From NCBI GenBank assembly GCA_944390265.1, contig CALXPK010000026.1:1-34580 (forward strand): 34,580 nucleotides of DNA. Reading direction: 5' to 3'. The stretch is from an uncultured Alphaproteobacteria bacterium. GTDB lineage: Bacteria; Pseudomonadota; Alphaproteobacteria; RF32; CAG-239. Position numbers and translations under genes: made by a program. The notes below the pieces were generated by a model, which was not told the DNA's origin, made no database searches, and was given only the letters and a program-made list of their open reading frames with translations. This document shows positions 1 through 9,064 of this stretch, piece after piece (the first letter of the stretch is position 1; each line of letters begins with the position of its first letter).

Positions 1-256
1 TTTGCGTGGTGTAGAGGCTATCGACATTATCGCAATCGCTGGTTTGGTTATAGTCCTTATCAAGTTCATAGCCGGCAAAAAGCGGTTCTTTATAATCGGG
101 CAGAAAAACGGAGCGAGCAATTTGATAGGAGCCCTGAGGCAGAGGTGTGAATTCTTGAGTGAAGGAAGACGTGTTTGAAGCTGATGCAAAATTAAATACT
201 CCGCCAAGAATCATGAGACTCATAGCAGACACGATAAATAATATCTTCTTTTTCAT
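1..256 (-). CDS. Secreted protein of unknown function, N-terminal part
   Basis: The reading frame runs off the left edge of the window, so only about 85 N-terminal residues are visible. The start ATG (254-256) follows a strong ribosome site, GGAGG, seven bases upstream. The first ~26 residues form a signal peptide: basic MKKK, a hydrophobic stretch, then an ASA-type cleavage region. The mature part is polar and rich in Tyr, Asp and Ser (for example YELDKDYNQTSDCDNVD) with one visible Cys. I recognise no family. Export to the periplasm or beyond is inferred from the signal peptide alone. Confidence 0.75.
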   Translation of the reverse strand, partial: MKKKILFIVSAMSLMILGGVFNFASASNTSSFTQEFTPLPQGSYQIARSVFLPDYKEPLFAGYELDKDYNQTSDCDNVDSLYTTQ

Positions 257-384
257 AACACGCCTCCAAAAATAATAAGTACCTATACTATCTATAATAT
301 AATATTTTTAAATTTTAGCAAATGAATTTAATGTTACAAAAGCAAAAAATTGAATAATATATTGTTTCTGCGTGAAATATTTTT

Positions 385-726
385 CTAATCCCATTTTTTG
401 AAAACGAAAAATACGGCCAATAATATTAAAGCAAAGCCAACCAGATAGTTCCATTTCAAATCTTCTTTCAGATACAAGACCGAAAAAAAGCAAAAAATGA
501 TGATGGTGATGGCTTCTTGCATGATTTTGAGTTGGGCGGCGCTGTAAAACTCGTGACCGATGCGGTTGGCCGGCACTTGAAAACAATATTCAAAAAAAGC
601 AATGCCCCAGCTGGCCAAGATAACCACCCATAAAGCCGTGGATTTGAACTTTAGGTGTCCGTACCAAGCAAAGGTCATGAAAATGTTGGAGATGGTTAAT
701 AAAATGAGGGGATAAAATTGTCGCAT
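385..726 (-). CDS. DUF486 / DMT-superfamily small membrane protein
   Basis: A 113-residue protein with four hydrophobic segments (about residues 4-22, 30-50, 68-86 and 92-110). The pattern, including NIFMTFAWYGHLKF near the N-terminus and the central FEYCFQVPANRIGHE segment, matches the DUF486 family of drug/metabolite-transporter-like proteins, which has no established function. It is the last gene of the run that begins at rsmB and starts 10 bases after the ogt stop, so it is probably cotranscribed. Family assignment is from memory of the motif and length; the substrate is unknown. Confidence 0.8.
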   Translation of the reverse strand: MRQFYPLILLTISNIFMTFAWYGHLKFKSTALWVVILASWGIAFFEYCFQVPANRIGHEFYSAAQLKIMQEAITIIIFCFFSVLYLKEDLKWNYLVGFALILLAVFFVFKKWD

Positions 727-736
727 TTTCTTTCTC

Positions 737-1201
737 TTATAAGTTATTTTGTTCCAAATCTAAAAGTTTTTGTTTTAAGCCCAACCCACCGGCAAAACCA
801 ACCAATTTTCCGTTGCAACCGATGACCCGATGGCAGGGAATGAGGATGACAAGGGGGTTCTTGTTGTTGGCCATGCCGACGGCACGATAGGCTTTGGCAT
901 TGTTAATTTTTTTTGCAATGTCTTTGTAGCTTTGGGTTTGGCCGTAGGGAATTTGTTGCAATGCCTGCCAGACTTTTTGCTGAAACGGCGTGCCGATTGG
1001 GGCCAAGGGAAGGTCAAAATTTTTTCTTTTTCCGGCAAAATATTCTTCCAGTTCTTTTTGGGCTCGGCGCAAGAGCGGATTATCGGAATCGGATAAAGAT
1101 ATGTTTGGCGAAAAGAGAAAACGACAACCCGTCAGGCGGTTGTTTTGCGCCTCTAACAATATTTTTCCAAGCGGTGAATCCATAAGCAAACGCGAAACCA
1201 T
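737..1201 (-). CDS. ogt: Methylated-DNA--protein-cysteine S-methyltransferase
   Basis: This is a suicide DNA-repair protein that moves the alkyl group from O6-methylguanine to its own cysteine. The active-site motif PCHRVIG is at residues 122-128, with Cys123 the acceptor. The winged-helix DNA-binding part before it carries the typical GTPFQQKVWQAL and IPYGQTQSYKDIA segments. At 154 residues it is the short Ogt form without an AdaA domain. It starts nine bases after the upstream TPR gene and sits between two membrane or scaffold genes in the rsmB run, which suggests constitutive co-expression rather than an adaptive response operon. Confidence 0.95.
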   Translation of the reverse strand: MVSRLLMDSPLGKILLEAQNNRLTGCRFLFSPNISLSDSDNPLLRRAQKELEEYFAGKRKNFDLPLAPIGTPFQQKVWQALQQIPYGQTQSYKDIAKKINNAKAYRAVGMANNKNPLVILIPCHRVIGCNGKLVGFAGGLGLKQKLLDLEQNNL

Positions 1202-1210
1202 TTCTTTTCT

Positions 1211-2578
1211 TCATAAAAAATTGAGGCTGTGGCTGGCTTTGGCTATTTCGGTGGAAACTTTTTTGGCTTCTTCGGCAAGCTGCATATCTTCATAAACATA
1301 CAAAGCATCGTGAAAATATTCCAGAGCTTCTTCCAACAAGGCTTTGTCTCCGCCGTTTTTGCCGATGCGATAATAAATTTCGCCGATGTGGTTTTGAATG
1401 TGCGCCCATTCCAGCGGGTCTCTTCTTTCGGTGATGACCTTTTGACGATTTTTGTAGGCGGCTATGGCCAGCTCCGAGATGTCTTCACTATTGCTGAAAC
1501 TGCCTAACAGCGACAGCATATGTGCCAATTCTCCCTGAATGTTGGCCCAAAACTCCGGAAACAGGGCGTAGGTATATATTTTTTCGGCTTCGCGAAGCTG
1601 AAATACGGCGTCGCGCAGAGCCTGAATGTCATCTTTTTGCAGCCAGTAGGTGTAAAATAGTTGTGCCAAACGATAAGATATGTAGCCGTAGTCATAAGGA
1701 TAGTTGTATTTGCTCAGATATTTTTGAGCCATGCGGAAATAGCTGATGGCGTTTTTGAGGTGGTTGAGCGGCCGCTTGGGTGAATATTGGTTGGAAGAAT
1801 CGTATAGCTGGCCTAAATGATTGTAGATACAGCCCAAATGAATCGGGTCTTTGATTAAATCTTGGTGGCTTAGAGCCGTGTCAAACAGGTTTTTGACAAT
1901 TTTGTAATCTTTGCCGTCGCCTCTGTCATAAGCATAGCTTAAATAGATGATGCCTAAAAGATTCATCACATAGGGCATATATTCAATGGACAGGGTTTTG
2001 GCCGAGTTGTCTTTGGACAGGCTGTTGATGATTTTTTTCAGAAGAAACTTCTTTTGAATCAGGGTTTCTTTGGTGTGCGGGTTGATGGCGCTGATGACCC
2101 CGCCGTAGATTAAATTGGTTAAAGCCGTGGGAAAATTTGCTTCCGAATTGCTTAAGTCGGCCGGAATGTAGAAACTGTCCATTAGCGAAATGAAGGCATT
2201 GTCTTCTTTTTCATATTGTCTGGCATTTTGAAAATTGATGCGGATTTTGTCCCCTTCGCGATATCCCCAAATCAAAACATCGGCATGGGTGCGGTCGATG
2301 ATGCTTAAGCCCCGGTCTATCAGGTCAAACAACGTGCGGCTGTCTAAATTGAGAAAGTTTTTGTTGAACGGTTCGTCAAAGTAGCTGACTTGCAAACCTT
2401 CTTTATTTTCCAGTTTTTTGGCGATAACTTCGCCGCTCCGACTTTCTACATTGTCGGCAAATTCTATCACGACAACTTTGAATTTGATTAAATTTTCGGC
2501 ATCAAAAACAAATTCCGCTTCTTCTCGGTGCGGCCGTGATGCAAAAAACAGTTGTTTGATTTTGTTTATCAGTTGCAT
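1211..2578 (-). CDS. TPR-repeat protein with N-terminal TolB-like domain
   Basis: A 455-residue soluble protein. Residues ~30-130 have alternating beta/alpha segments with VVVIEFADN and ADVLIWGYREG, resembling the TolB-N-like modules found in front of TPR arrays in alphaproteobacteria. Residues ~190-445 are helical repeats with TPR-like spacing (YNHLGQLYDSS, ISYRLAQLFYTYW, IQNHIGEIYYRIG, LEEALEYFHDALYVYED). There is no signal peptide or membrane segment. The start ATG lies one base after the stop of the upstream membrane-protein gene, so the two are translationally close and may work together. A scaffold role is inferred; the partner is unknown. Confidence 0.75.
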   Translation of the reverse strand: MQLINKIKQLFFASRPHREEAEFVFDAENLIKFKVVVIEFADNVESRSGEVIAKKLENKEGLQVSYFDEPFNKNFLNLDSRTLFDLIDRGLSIIDRTHADVLIWGYREGDKIRINFQNARQYEKEDNAFISLMDSFYIPADLSNSEANFPTALTNLIYGGVISAINPHTKETLIQKKFLLKKIINSLSKDNSAKTLSIEYMPYVMNLLGIIYLSYAYDRGDGKDYKIVKNLFDTALSHQDLIKDPIHLGCIYNHLGQLYDSSNQYSPKRPLNHLKNAISYFRMAQKYLSKYNYPYDYGYISYRLAQLFYTYWLQKDDIQALRDAVFQLREAEKIYTYALFPEFWANIQGELAHMLSLLGSFSNSEDISELAIAAYKNRQKVITERRDPLEWAHIQNHIGEIYYRIGKNGGDKALLEEALEYFHDALYVYEDMQLAEEAKKVSTEIAKASHSLNFL

Positions 2579-2579
2579 G

Positions 2580-3671
2580 CTAATCTCGGTTGATGGTGTT
2601 TTTGATGTTTTTAATGTTTTGACGCAGGTCGCTCATGAATTCTTGGTTGATTTCTTTTAAGCTGAGCTCGGGGTCGTCCCAATGTTTGAGCTTGTTTAAA
2701 AACCATGCGGCCAAGAATAGCGAGGCTATCGGCAAAGAATAGTTGTTGGGAAGATAGGCTTGGAAACAGCCCAACATGATGAACAATATTTCTATTTTGA
2801 AAAAAGACAGGCAAACTTGCTCCGGATTGAGGCCTTTGATGTGAGCTTGGTAGCATATGGTGTTGGTGTTGAGTTTTTTATATCTTTCGCGGCCGGAGAG
2901 TTTTTTGCACAGAGATTGCACAAGTTCAAGCGCAAAAATCGTCAGCACAATGGCAAAGCAAGGTGCCAGATTTTCCGAACAACCCAAAACCATCAGGCTT
3001 CCCAACAAATAGCCGAAGATTTTGCAAGAATTGTCGCTTAAGTTTATTTTGGAAGGAAACCAGTTGTAGCTCAAAAAACTGCAAGTGGCGGTTAGCAAAC
3101 TTAAGGCCGCCAGCCCCAAAAAAAGCGGTGCCGCGCCTAAAACTGCCAAAATCATCAGGGTGAGCAGATAGGAGAGACTTTGTATCGGCAAAATGCCGTC
3201 GATGCCGTTGAAAATGCCGTAAAAACAAGAAAATATTGACCACAACACAATCAGGGCCAAGCGGTCGGCCCAGAAAGGCAGATGACCCTTAAAAAGCAAA
3301 AAATCCGTCGGAAGCAAGAAAACAGCTCCGGAAACGGAAAGAATGATTGCCAAATTTAAAAATTTTGCCGAAGACGGAAACAGACTGATAAGGTAACAAA
3401 TGCCGGTCAAAAGTAGCGGCACAAAAAGCTCTCCGGCGCCAAAATCATGAATGAAGTCATCTGACAAGGGGGTGATGAAGTAGAGCAATGTCAGCATGAT
3501 TGCCGCGCTTATGTAAATCGGGGCGAAGGCCAGCTCTTTTTTTAGCACGGAAGACAAAACGGTTTTGGCTTTTTCTTTGTAGATATAAAAGCCGGCAAAG
3601 CTCAAACAAAAACCCAACAACAATGTTGTTATTGTCAATATCAAAGTATAAGTCATGGTCTTAAGTTCCAT
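2580..3671 (-). CDS. Polytopic membrane protein of unknown function
   Basis: About 363 residues with roughly ten hydrophobic segments spread evenly from residue ~6 to ~330, then a soluble, charged 40-residue C-terminal tail (KHWDDPELSLKEINQEF...). I recognise no transporter signature. I chose the ATG at 3671; another ATG lies at 3656 and an in-frame TTG at 3719, and none has a strong ribosome site, so the start is uncertain. The gene lies between the Rossmann-like gene upstream and the TPR gene downstream (one-base gap), which suggests a membrane protein plus cytosolic TPR partner, but this is inference. Confidence 0.7.
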   Translation of the reverse strand: MELKTMTYTLILTITTLLLGFCLSFAGFYIYKEKAKTVLSSVLKKELAFAPIYISAAIMLTLLYFITPLSDDFIHDFGAGELFVPLLLTGICYLISLFPSSAKFLNLAIILSVSGAVFLLPTDFLLFKGHLPFWADRLALIVLWSIFSCFYGIFNGIDGILPIQSLSYLLTLMILAVLGAAPLFLGLAALSLLTATCSFLSYNWFPSKINLSDNSCKIFGYLLGSLMVLGCSENLAPCFAIVLTIFALELVQSLCKKLSGRERYKKLNTNTICYQAHIKGLNPEQVCLSFFKIEILFIMLGCFQAYLPNNYSLPIASLFLAAWFLNKLKHWDDPELSLKEINQEFMSDLRQNIKNIKNTINRD

Positions 3672-3737
3672 CTTTTTTGATGTTTTATAGCCTAGTTTTG
3701 CATTTTCTTCAAGCCTCAATCCACAATTATACGGTGT

Positions 3738-4700
3738 CTATTTTTTCAGCAGATTATCATAATTTTGTTTAATCATGCGGTTGAGTTCGGGAATTTTGCA
3801 TTTATAGGTGCGGGCTTTTTCACTCAGCATATTGTAGAGCTTTTCCAGTTGCGAGGCATTTTCTATTTTGGAAAGATTGCCGCTTTTGTAGTAAAAATTG
3901 CGCGGCGTGTCAAAAAGCTCGCGGATGATGTCTTCGCTTGAAAGTTTGACTTTTTCAAACTTGGCCAGTTGGCAGATTTCTTTGGCGGCTTGTGTCAAAA
4001 TGTTTTTTTGTTCTTTGTTGTTCAAAAGCTCTTGCACCGATTGTTTGGGTGCGGTGGCCAGATAGCCGAGAATGCGCGAGGCCTGCGTCTTCCAAAAGTT
4101 TTCTTTGTCTTTGTTCTGCAGGCTTAATTTCAGACCGCAAAGTGCCAAAATGGCTTCGGCCGGATGGGGGGCGGGGTCTTCTTTTTTGGTATCTCTGGCG
4201 GCAGAAAGAATGAGCTCCGGCATCAGGCCGCAAGAGGTGATGGTTGATGCGTTTGTGCTTAAATAGCCGTTGAAATAGGCTTTGTAAAAACAGGTGCCCA
4301 AGAGCGGCCGAATGGTTTCGGTGTCGGCCATGGGGTTGAAACATATTATCGGGGTTTCTTGATAGCGACTGCTGGGCAAAAGAGTCAGATGGGCTCGGAA
4401 AGAGTTGTTTTTGCAAGCAATTAAAATGGCGTCAGGAGTTTGCGATGCATAGGAGGTGCTGTGCAATACAAGGTCTTTTTTTTGCAGGTTATATTCTTCT
4501 TTCAGCGTGAGGTTCAAATTGCGATATCCGATGGCCGGTGCCGAGGTGGTCAGAAGAACAATTTTTTGCCCGTTTTCTTGGAGTTTGGCGGCCAAAAATA
4601 AGGCCAAATCATCATCTCCGAGAACATATATCAAATGTTGTTCGGCTGAAGATTGCGTCGTTTCCGGTGCGGGTTGGGTATGAATTTTTTTGAAAAACAC
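3738..4700 (-). CDS. Degenerate ketopantoate-reductase-like (ApbA/PanE) protein
   Basis: A 320-residue protein with the two-domain layout of ApbA/PanE reductases: an N-terminal Rossmann-like unit (LIYVLGDDDLALFLAAKL, residues ~24-41) and a helical C-terminal domain ending in a segment like the family's gv-P-N-x-li helix (KCKIPELNRMIKQ). The usual GxGxxG dinucleotide loop reads GDDDLA here and the conserved active-site Asn after the catalytic Lys region (FWKTQASRIL) is not evident, so NADPH binding and catalysis are doubtful. The start is GTG 4698-4700, immediately after the rsmB stop (TAAGTG), with a consensus AGGAGG. True PanE activity seems unlikely; a sensor or structural role is possible. 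Confidence 0.65.
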   Translation of the reverse strand: MFFKKIHTQPAPETTQSSAEQHLIYVLGDDDLALFLAAKLQENGQKIVLLTTSAPAIGYRNLNLTLKEEYNLQKKDLVLHSTSYASQTPDAILIACKNNSFRAHLTLLPSSRYQETPIICFNPMADTETIRPLLGTCFYKAYFNGYLSTNASTITSCGLMPELILSAARDTKKEDPAPHPAEAILALCGLKLSLQNKDKENFWKTQASRILGYLATAPKQSVQELLNNKEQKNILTQAAKEICQLAKFEKVKLSSEDIIRELFDTPRNFYYKSGNLSKIENASQLEKLYNMLSEKARTYKCKIPELNRMIKQNYDNLLKK

Positions 4701-5987
4701 TTAAGCCTCCTTCTTTAGGCGTGCCACAAAAAACGAATCGGTTCCGCCAAAATCAGCCAGATGTTGCGGCAGAGTGCGGATGAAACCTTGTTCGGTGATA
4801 ATCTCGGCCAGATAATTGTCTCCGCAAAGCTCCTCCGAGGTTATCGGCACAATCTTAAAATCGGGGTTTGCTTCCAAAAAGGCGGCAATTTGTTTTTCCC
4901 CTTCCAATTTGGAAATGGAGCAGGTGCAATAAATGAGCGTGCCGCCGGTTTTCAAAATTTTGGGCGTTTCATGCAGAATTTCTTTTTGCAGTTCAGCTTG
5001 TTTTTCAACATCTTTTAAGCGTTTGATATGAACCAGCTCAGGGTGACGGCGAATCGTGCCGGTGGCCGAGCAGGGGGCATCTAACAAAACGGCATCATAA
5101 GGCGTGCCTTTGTAGGTTTTGATATATTCAAGCGCATCGGCGCAAACCACATCGGCTTCAAAATGCAATCTTTGCAAATTTTCTTGCAGCTTTTGTAAGC
5201 GCGGGGCTGAGATATCCAAGGCCGTGACTTTAGCCCCTTTATTAATCAGTTGGGCGGTTTTGCCTCCGGGGGCGGCGCACATATCCAAAACATTTTTGTT
5301 TTTGATATCGGGCAGGGCTTTAACGGCTAAGGCAGCGGCAAAATCTTGCACCCACCAAGCGCCGTCGGCATAGCCCGAAAGTTCGGTGATTTTGCCGTTA
5401 TTTTCCAAGCGAATCGTATCTGAGGGCAAAAGTTTTCCGCCCAAAACTTCGGCCCAATGCGCGGCATCGCTTTTAACCGTGATATCGAGCTTGGGTTCCA
5501 ACATGGCGGCAGATTGAATTTTTTGAATGGTTTTTTTGCCGTAATCTTGATTCAAAATATGGAAAAATTCGGGTGGAAAAAACTCATTGGTTTCTTCTTT
5601 TTTCAACTCCTCTTTTTGTTTGCAAATGTTACGCAGAACGGCATTGACAAAGCCGGCCACATATTTGTCGGCCAAGTGTTTGGTAATCTCGACATAAGAG
5701 TTGATGACGGCATAGTCGGGGGTGTTTAAGTATAAAATTTCAGCCGTACCCAAAAATAGCGCATATTGTCCGCTAACGGCCGTTGCGGGGAGCTTTTTCT
5801 TTACAAATTTTTTCAAAACTTTTTTGATGAAAACCAGATGACGAAAAGTTGTCAATATCAGCATATTGGCAAAAGCCGAATCCTGTGAAGAAATTTGGCT
5901 TTGTTTGGTTTTGACTTCGCTGAAAAAGTTTTTGTTTTCCAGCACGTCTTTCAACATTTCTACCGCCGCTTGGCGAATGGTGCTCAT
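4701..5987 (-). CDS. rsmB: 16S rRNA m5C967 methyltransferase RsmB
   Basis: A 428-residue cytosolic enzyme that methylates C967 of 16S rRNA using S-adenosylmethionine. Residues ~1-130 are the NusB-like RNA-binding domain (ends near YVAGFVNAVLRNI). The Rossmann methyltransferase follows: SAM motif I LDMCAAPGGKT (residues 234-244), motif IV DAPCSATG with Cys306, and motif VI YCTCSI with Cys356, the expected nucleophile. Both conserved cysteines are present. It is the first gene of the minus-strand run 5987 to 385 and abuts its downstream neighbour with no gap. Confidence 0.95.
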   Translation of the reverse strand: MSTIRQAAVEMLKDVLENKNFFSEVKTKQSQISSQDSAFANMLILTTFRHLVFIKKVLKKFVKKKLPATAVSGQYALFLGTAEILYLNTPDYAVINSYVEITKHLADKYVAGFVNAVLRNICKQKEELKKEETNEFFPPEFFHILNQDYGKKTIQKIQSAAMLEPKLDITVKSDAAHWAEVLGGKLLPSDTIRLENNGKITELSGYADGAWWVQDFAAALAVKALPDIKNKNVLDMCAAPGGKTAQLINKGAKVTALDISAPRLQKLQENLQRLHFEADVVCADALEYIKTYKGTPYDAVLLDAPCSATGTIRRHPELVHIKRLKDVEKQAELQKEILHETPKILKTGGTLIYCTCSISKLEGEKQIAAFLEANPDFKIVPITSEELCGDNYLAEIITEQGFIRTLPQHLADFGGTDSFFVARLKKEA

Positions 5988-6119
5988 TTTTTTCCCCGAT
6001 TTAAAACAAATCTATCTTTTTATCGCATTCTAGTGAAAGTTTTGCATTAAGTCTATTGTGTTTTCAACAAAATTATTATAGGTTTAATTAATTTTGAAAA
6101 AAAGTGAAGGAAATTGACG

Positions 6120-6554
6120 ATGAAAAAGTTTGTCCCTTTGGTGATAATCGGTGCATTGTGGCTCAGCGGTTGCTCCTATGTCCAACAATGGAATCCGTGG
6201 GCCGATGAGAAGCCGCAAGAAGATGTTAAAGAATCGAAAGTTAATCCGTTTTTGTGGCAAGCCTCACTTGACAAATTGGGCTTTATGCCCATACAAAGCA
6301 AAAATCAAGAAACTGGGGTGATTGAAACCGATTGGTATAAAGAATCCCCAAAAGCCAAAGAGCAGTTCAAACTCACGGTGCATGTTGTTTGCAAAGAGCT
6401 TCGTTCCGACGGGGTGAAGGTCAACGGACAGACCCGCAAACTTGTGAACGGAAAATGGCAAATTGAAGATATGTCTTTGCAAATGACGCAGGTGATTGAA
6501 CTCTCTATCTTAAAAAAAGCCAGAATTTTATATCAAAATAGTTTTAATAAATAA
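6120..6554 (+). CDS. DUF3576-family lipoprotein upstream of leuS
   Basis: A ~144-residue exported protein with an N-terminal lipoprotein signal (MKKF..., lipobox LWLSGC, so Cys ~18 would be lipidated). The rest is a small alpha/beta domain including NPFLWQASLDKLGFMP and a basic C-terminus. Content and position directly in front of leuS match the DUF3576 lipoproteins of alphaproteobacteria, whose role is unknown. I chose ATG 6120 because AAGGA lies about seven bases upstream; a TTG six bases earlier is less likely. Only 17 bases separate it from leuS, so the two are probably cotranscribed. Confidence 0.85.
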   Translation: MKKFVPLVIIGALWLSGCSYVQQWNPWADEKPQEDVKESKVNPFLWQASLDKLGFMPIQSKNQETGVIETDWYKESPKAKEQFKLTVHVVCKELRSDGVKVNGQTRKLVNGKWQIEDMSLQMTQVIELSILKKARILYQNSFNK

Positions 6555-6571
6555 GACAAGGTAAGATAAAT

Positions 6572-9049
6572 ATGTGTGAAAATTGTGACAGATATAACGG
6601 CAAAAGTTTTGAAGACTGGTCCAAAGAATGGAAACTGGAAGACCGTTATAATTTCAAAGCCATTGAAAAAAAATGGCAATCTATTTGGAACAAAGAAAAA
6701 GCCTATAAAGTGGAAATTGATAAAAATAAGGAAAAATATTATGTTTTGGTCGAGTTTCCTTATCCGTCCGGTGCCGGCTTGCACGTAGGACACCCGCGCT
6801 CTTATACCGCTCTTGATGTGGTGGCGAGAAAAAAACGTATGCAGGGTTTTAATGTTTTGTATCCGATGGGCTTTGATGCTTTCGGTCTGCCGGCTGAAAA
6901 CTATGCCATCAAAACCGGTGTGCATCCGGCCATTTCAACCAAAGCCAATATTGAAAACTTTACCCGTCAGCTGAAATCTTTGGGCTTTAGCTTTGACTGG
7001 GACAGATGTATTTGCACTTGCGATCCGGAATATTATAAATGGACGCAATGGATGTTCATCAAATTCTTTGAAAAAGGTTTGGCTTACAAAGACAAAATTG
7101 CCATCAACTGGTGCCCGAGCTGCAAAGTCGGTCTGGCTAACGAAGAAGTGGTCAACGGTTGTTGCGAGCGTTGCGGTGCGCAAGTGGTGCGCAAAAACAA
7201 AGAGCAATGGATGATTGCCATTACCAAATATGCCGACAGATTGATTAATGATTTGAAAGATGTTGATTTTATTGACCGTGTGAAATCGCAACAAATCAAC
7301 TGGATCGGGCGCTCCGAAGGTGCTGAGCTTGACTTTGCTTTGACCGATAATAACGGCAATTCTTTGGACCGCAAATTGACCGTGTTTACCACACGTCCGG
7401 ATACGGCTTTCGGTGTGACCTATATGGTTTTGGCACCGGAGCACAAATTTGTGGCCGAACTGATGGATAAGTTTGAAAATGCGGCCGAAGTCAAAGCCTA
7501 TGTTGATGAAACCGCCAAAAAGTCTGACCTGCAACGCACGATGACTGACAGCAAAACCGGCGTGGAACTCAAAGGAATCAAGGCCAAAAACCCCTATACC
7601 GGCGATTTGATTCCGGTATTTATCTCTGATTATGTTTTAACCGGCTATGGTACCGGCGCCATTATGGCGGTGCCGGCGCATGACCAACGCGACTATGATT
7701 TTGCCAAAGCCTTTAACTTGCCGATTGTGCAAGTTTTGGACGGTGGCGATATTTCCGAAAAGGCTTTTGAAGAAGACGGTCCGCACATCAACTCCGGTTT
7801 CTTAAACGGCATGAACAAAACCGATGCGATGAAAGCTGCGACCGACTATGCGGTTAAAAACGGTTTCGGACAGGCTAAAGTGAACTTCAAACTACGTGAC
7901 TGGGTCTTCTCGCGTCAACGCTACTGGGGTGAGCCTATTCCGATGGTTTATTGTGAAAAATGCGGCTGGCAACCCATTCCGGAATCCGAACTGCCGTTAA
8001 CCTTGCCGGAAGTGCCTGATTTTCACCCCAATGATGAAGGCGAATCGCCGCTTTCCAAAGCTGGTGACTGGCTCAAAGCAAAATGCCCGAAATGCGGTGG
8101 TCCGGCTCGTAGAGAAACCGATACCATGCCGAACTGGGCCGGCTCTTCTTGGTATTTCTTGCGTTATTGCGATCCGCACAACTCTAAAGAGTTTGCCTCT
8201 AAAGAAGCGCTGGAATATTGGATGCCGGTGGACTGGTATAACGGTGGTATGGAACACACCACGCTGCACTTGCTCTACTCTCGTTTTTGGCACAAATTCC
8301 TCTATGATTGCGGTTTGGTGCCAACCAGCGAGCCTTACAAAAAACGTACTTCTCACGGTATGATTTTGGCGGCTAACGGCGAGAAAATGTCAAAGTCTCG
8401 CGGCAATGTTATTAATCCGGATGAAATTGTGGATGCTTACGGTGCTGATACCTTCCGCCTTTATGAAATGTTCATCGGACCCTTTGATCAGGTGGCCATG
8501 TGGTCGGAAGAAAGCCTGATGGGTGTTTATCGCTTTGTGAACAAAGTTTATGGTTTGTTTGCAAAAGTTGCTAAAGTTGAACCAAACGAAAAAGATTTGC
8601 GTGCCATGCACAAGTGCATTTTGGAAGTGACCGAACGTATTGACCAAATGAAGTTCAACACGGCCGTTTCTTCCTTGATGGAATATGTTAACTACATGAG
8701 CTCAATGGAAAAAATCCCTGAGGAAATGTATTTGACCTTGCTCAAACTGCTTTCGCCGTTCACCCCACACCTATCTGAAGAAATGTGGGCACGTATGGGC
8801 AAAACCACATTGATTGTTGCCGAATCTTGGCCGAAAGGTGATGCCAAATTGGCGCAAGAAAATGAAGTGACCATGGCCGTGCAAATTTGCGGCAAGGTTC
8901 GCGGTACCATCACTTTGCCAAAAGATGCGCCGCGTACCGAGGTTGAGGCCGCGGCTTTGTCGGTTGAAAATGTGAAACGCCAGCTTGAAGGCAAAGAGAT
9001 TAAGAAGATTATTGTGGTTCCAAACAAAATCTGCAATATCGTTGCCTAA
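6572..9049 (+). CDS. leuS: Leucyl-tRNA synthetase
   Basis: An 825-residue class I aminoacyl-tRNA synthetase that charges tRNA-Leu. The HIGH-type signature is HVGH at residues 71-74 in the context FPYPSGAGLHVGH, and the KMSKS loop is at about residues 605-609. The insertion with paired cysteines (NWCPSC ... CCERCG, ~residues 180-205) and the CP1 editing domain (TTRPDTAFGVTYMVLAPEH, GTGAIMAVPAHDQRD) are intact, so proofreading is expected. About 25 residues precede the usual N-terminus and carry a CxxC (MCENC). AAGGT lies 9 to 13 bases before the ATG. A bidirectional terminator follows the stop. Confidence 0.98.
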   Translation: MCENCDRYNGKSFEDWSKEWKLEDRYNFKAIEKKWQSIWNKEKAYKVEIDKNKEKYYVLVEFPYPSGAGLHVGHPRSYTALDVVARKKRMQGFNVLYPMGFDAFGLPAENYAIKTGVHPAISTKANIENFTRQLKSLGFSFDWDRCICTCDPEYYKWTQWMFIKFFEKGLAYKDKIAINWCPSCKVGLANEEVVNGCCERCGAQVVRKNKEQWMIAITKYADRLINDLKDVDFIDRVKSQQINWIGRSEGAELDFALTDNNGNSLDRKLTVFTTRPDTAFGVTYMVLAPEHKFVAELMDKFENAAEVKAYVDETAKKSDLQRTMTDSKTGVELKGIKAKNPYTGDLIPVFISDYVLTGYGTGAIMAVPAHDQRDYDFAKAFNLPIVQVLDGGDISEKAFEEDGPHINSGFLNGMNKTDAMKAATDYAVKNGFGQAKVNFKLRDWVFSRQRYWGEPIPMVYCEKCGWQPIPESELPLTLPEVPDFHPNDEGESPLSKAGDWLKAKCPKCGGPARRETDTMPNWAGSSWYFLRYCDPHNSKEFASKEALEYWMPVDWYNGGMEHTTLHLLYSRFWHKFLYDCGLVPTSEPYKKRTSHGMILAANGEKMSKSRGNVINPDEIVDAYGADTFRLYEMFIGPFDQVAMWSEESLMGVYRFVNKVYGLFAKVAKVEPNEKDLRAMHKCILEVTERIDQMKFNTAVSSLMEYVNYMSSMEKIPEEMYLTLLKLLSPFTPHLSEEMWARMGKTTLIVAESWPKGDAKLAQENEVTMAVQICGKVRGTITLPKDAPRTEVEAAALSVENVKRQLEGKEIKKIIVVPNKICNIVA

Positions 9050-9064
9050 AGCATTAGAAAACAA

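Noticed and set aside
308-586. Open frame of 92 codons overlapping the DUF486 gene
   Set aside because: Same strand, different frame; the His-rich product and lack of a ribosome site indicate a shadow of 385-726.
2418-2660. Plus-strand open frame spanning the TPR and membrane-protein gene junction
   Set aside because: It is antisense to two well-supported genes and shows no domain or ribosome site.
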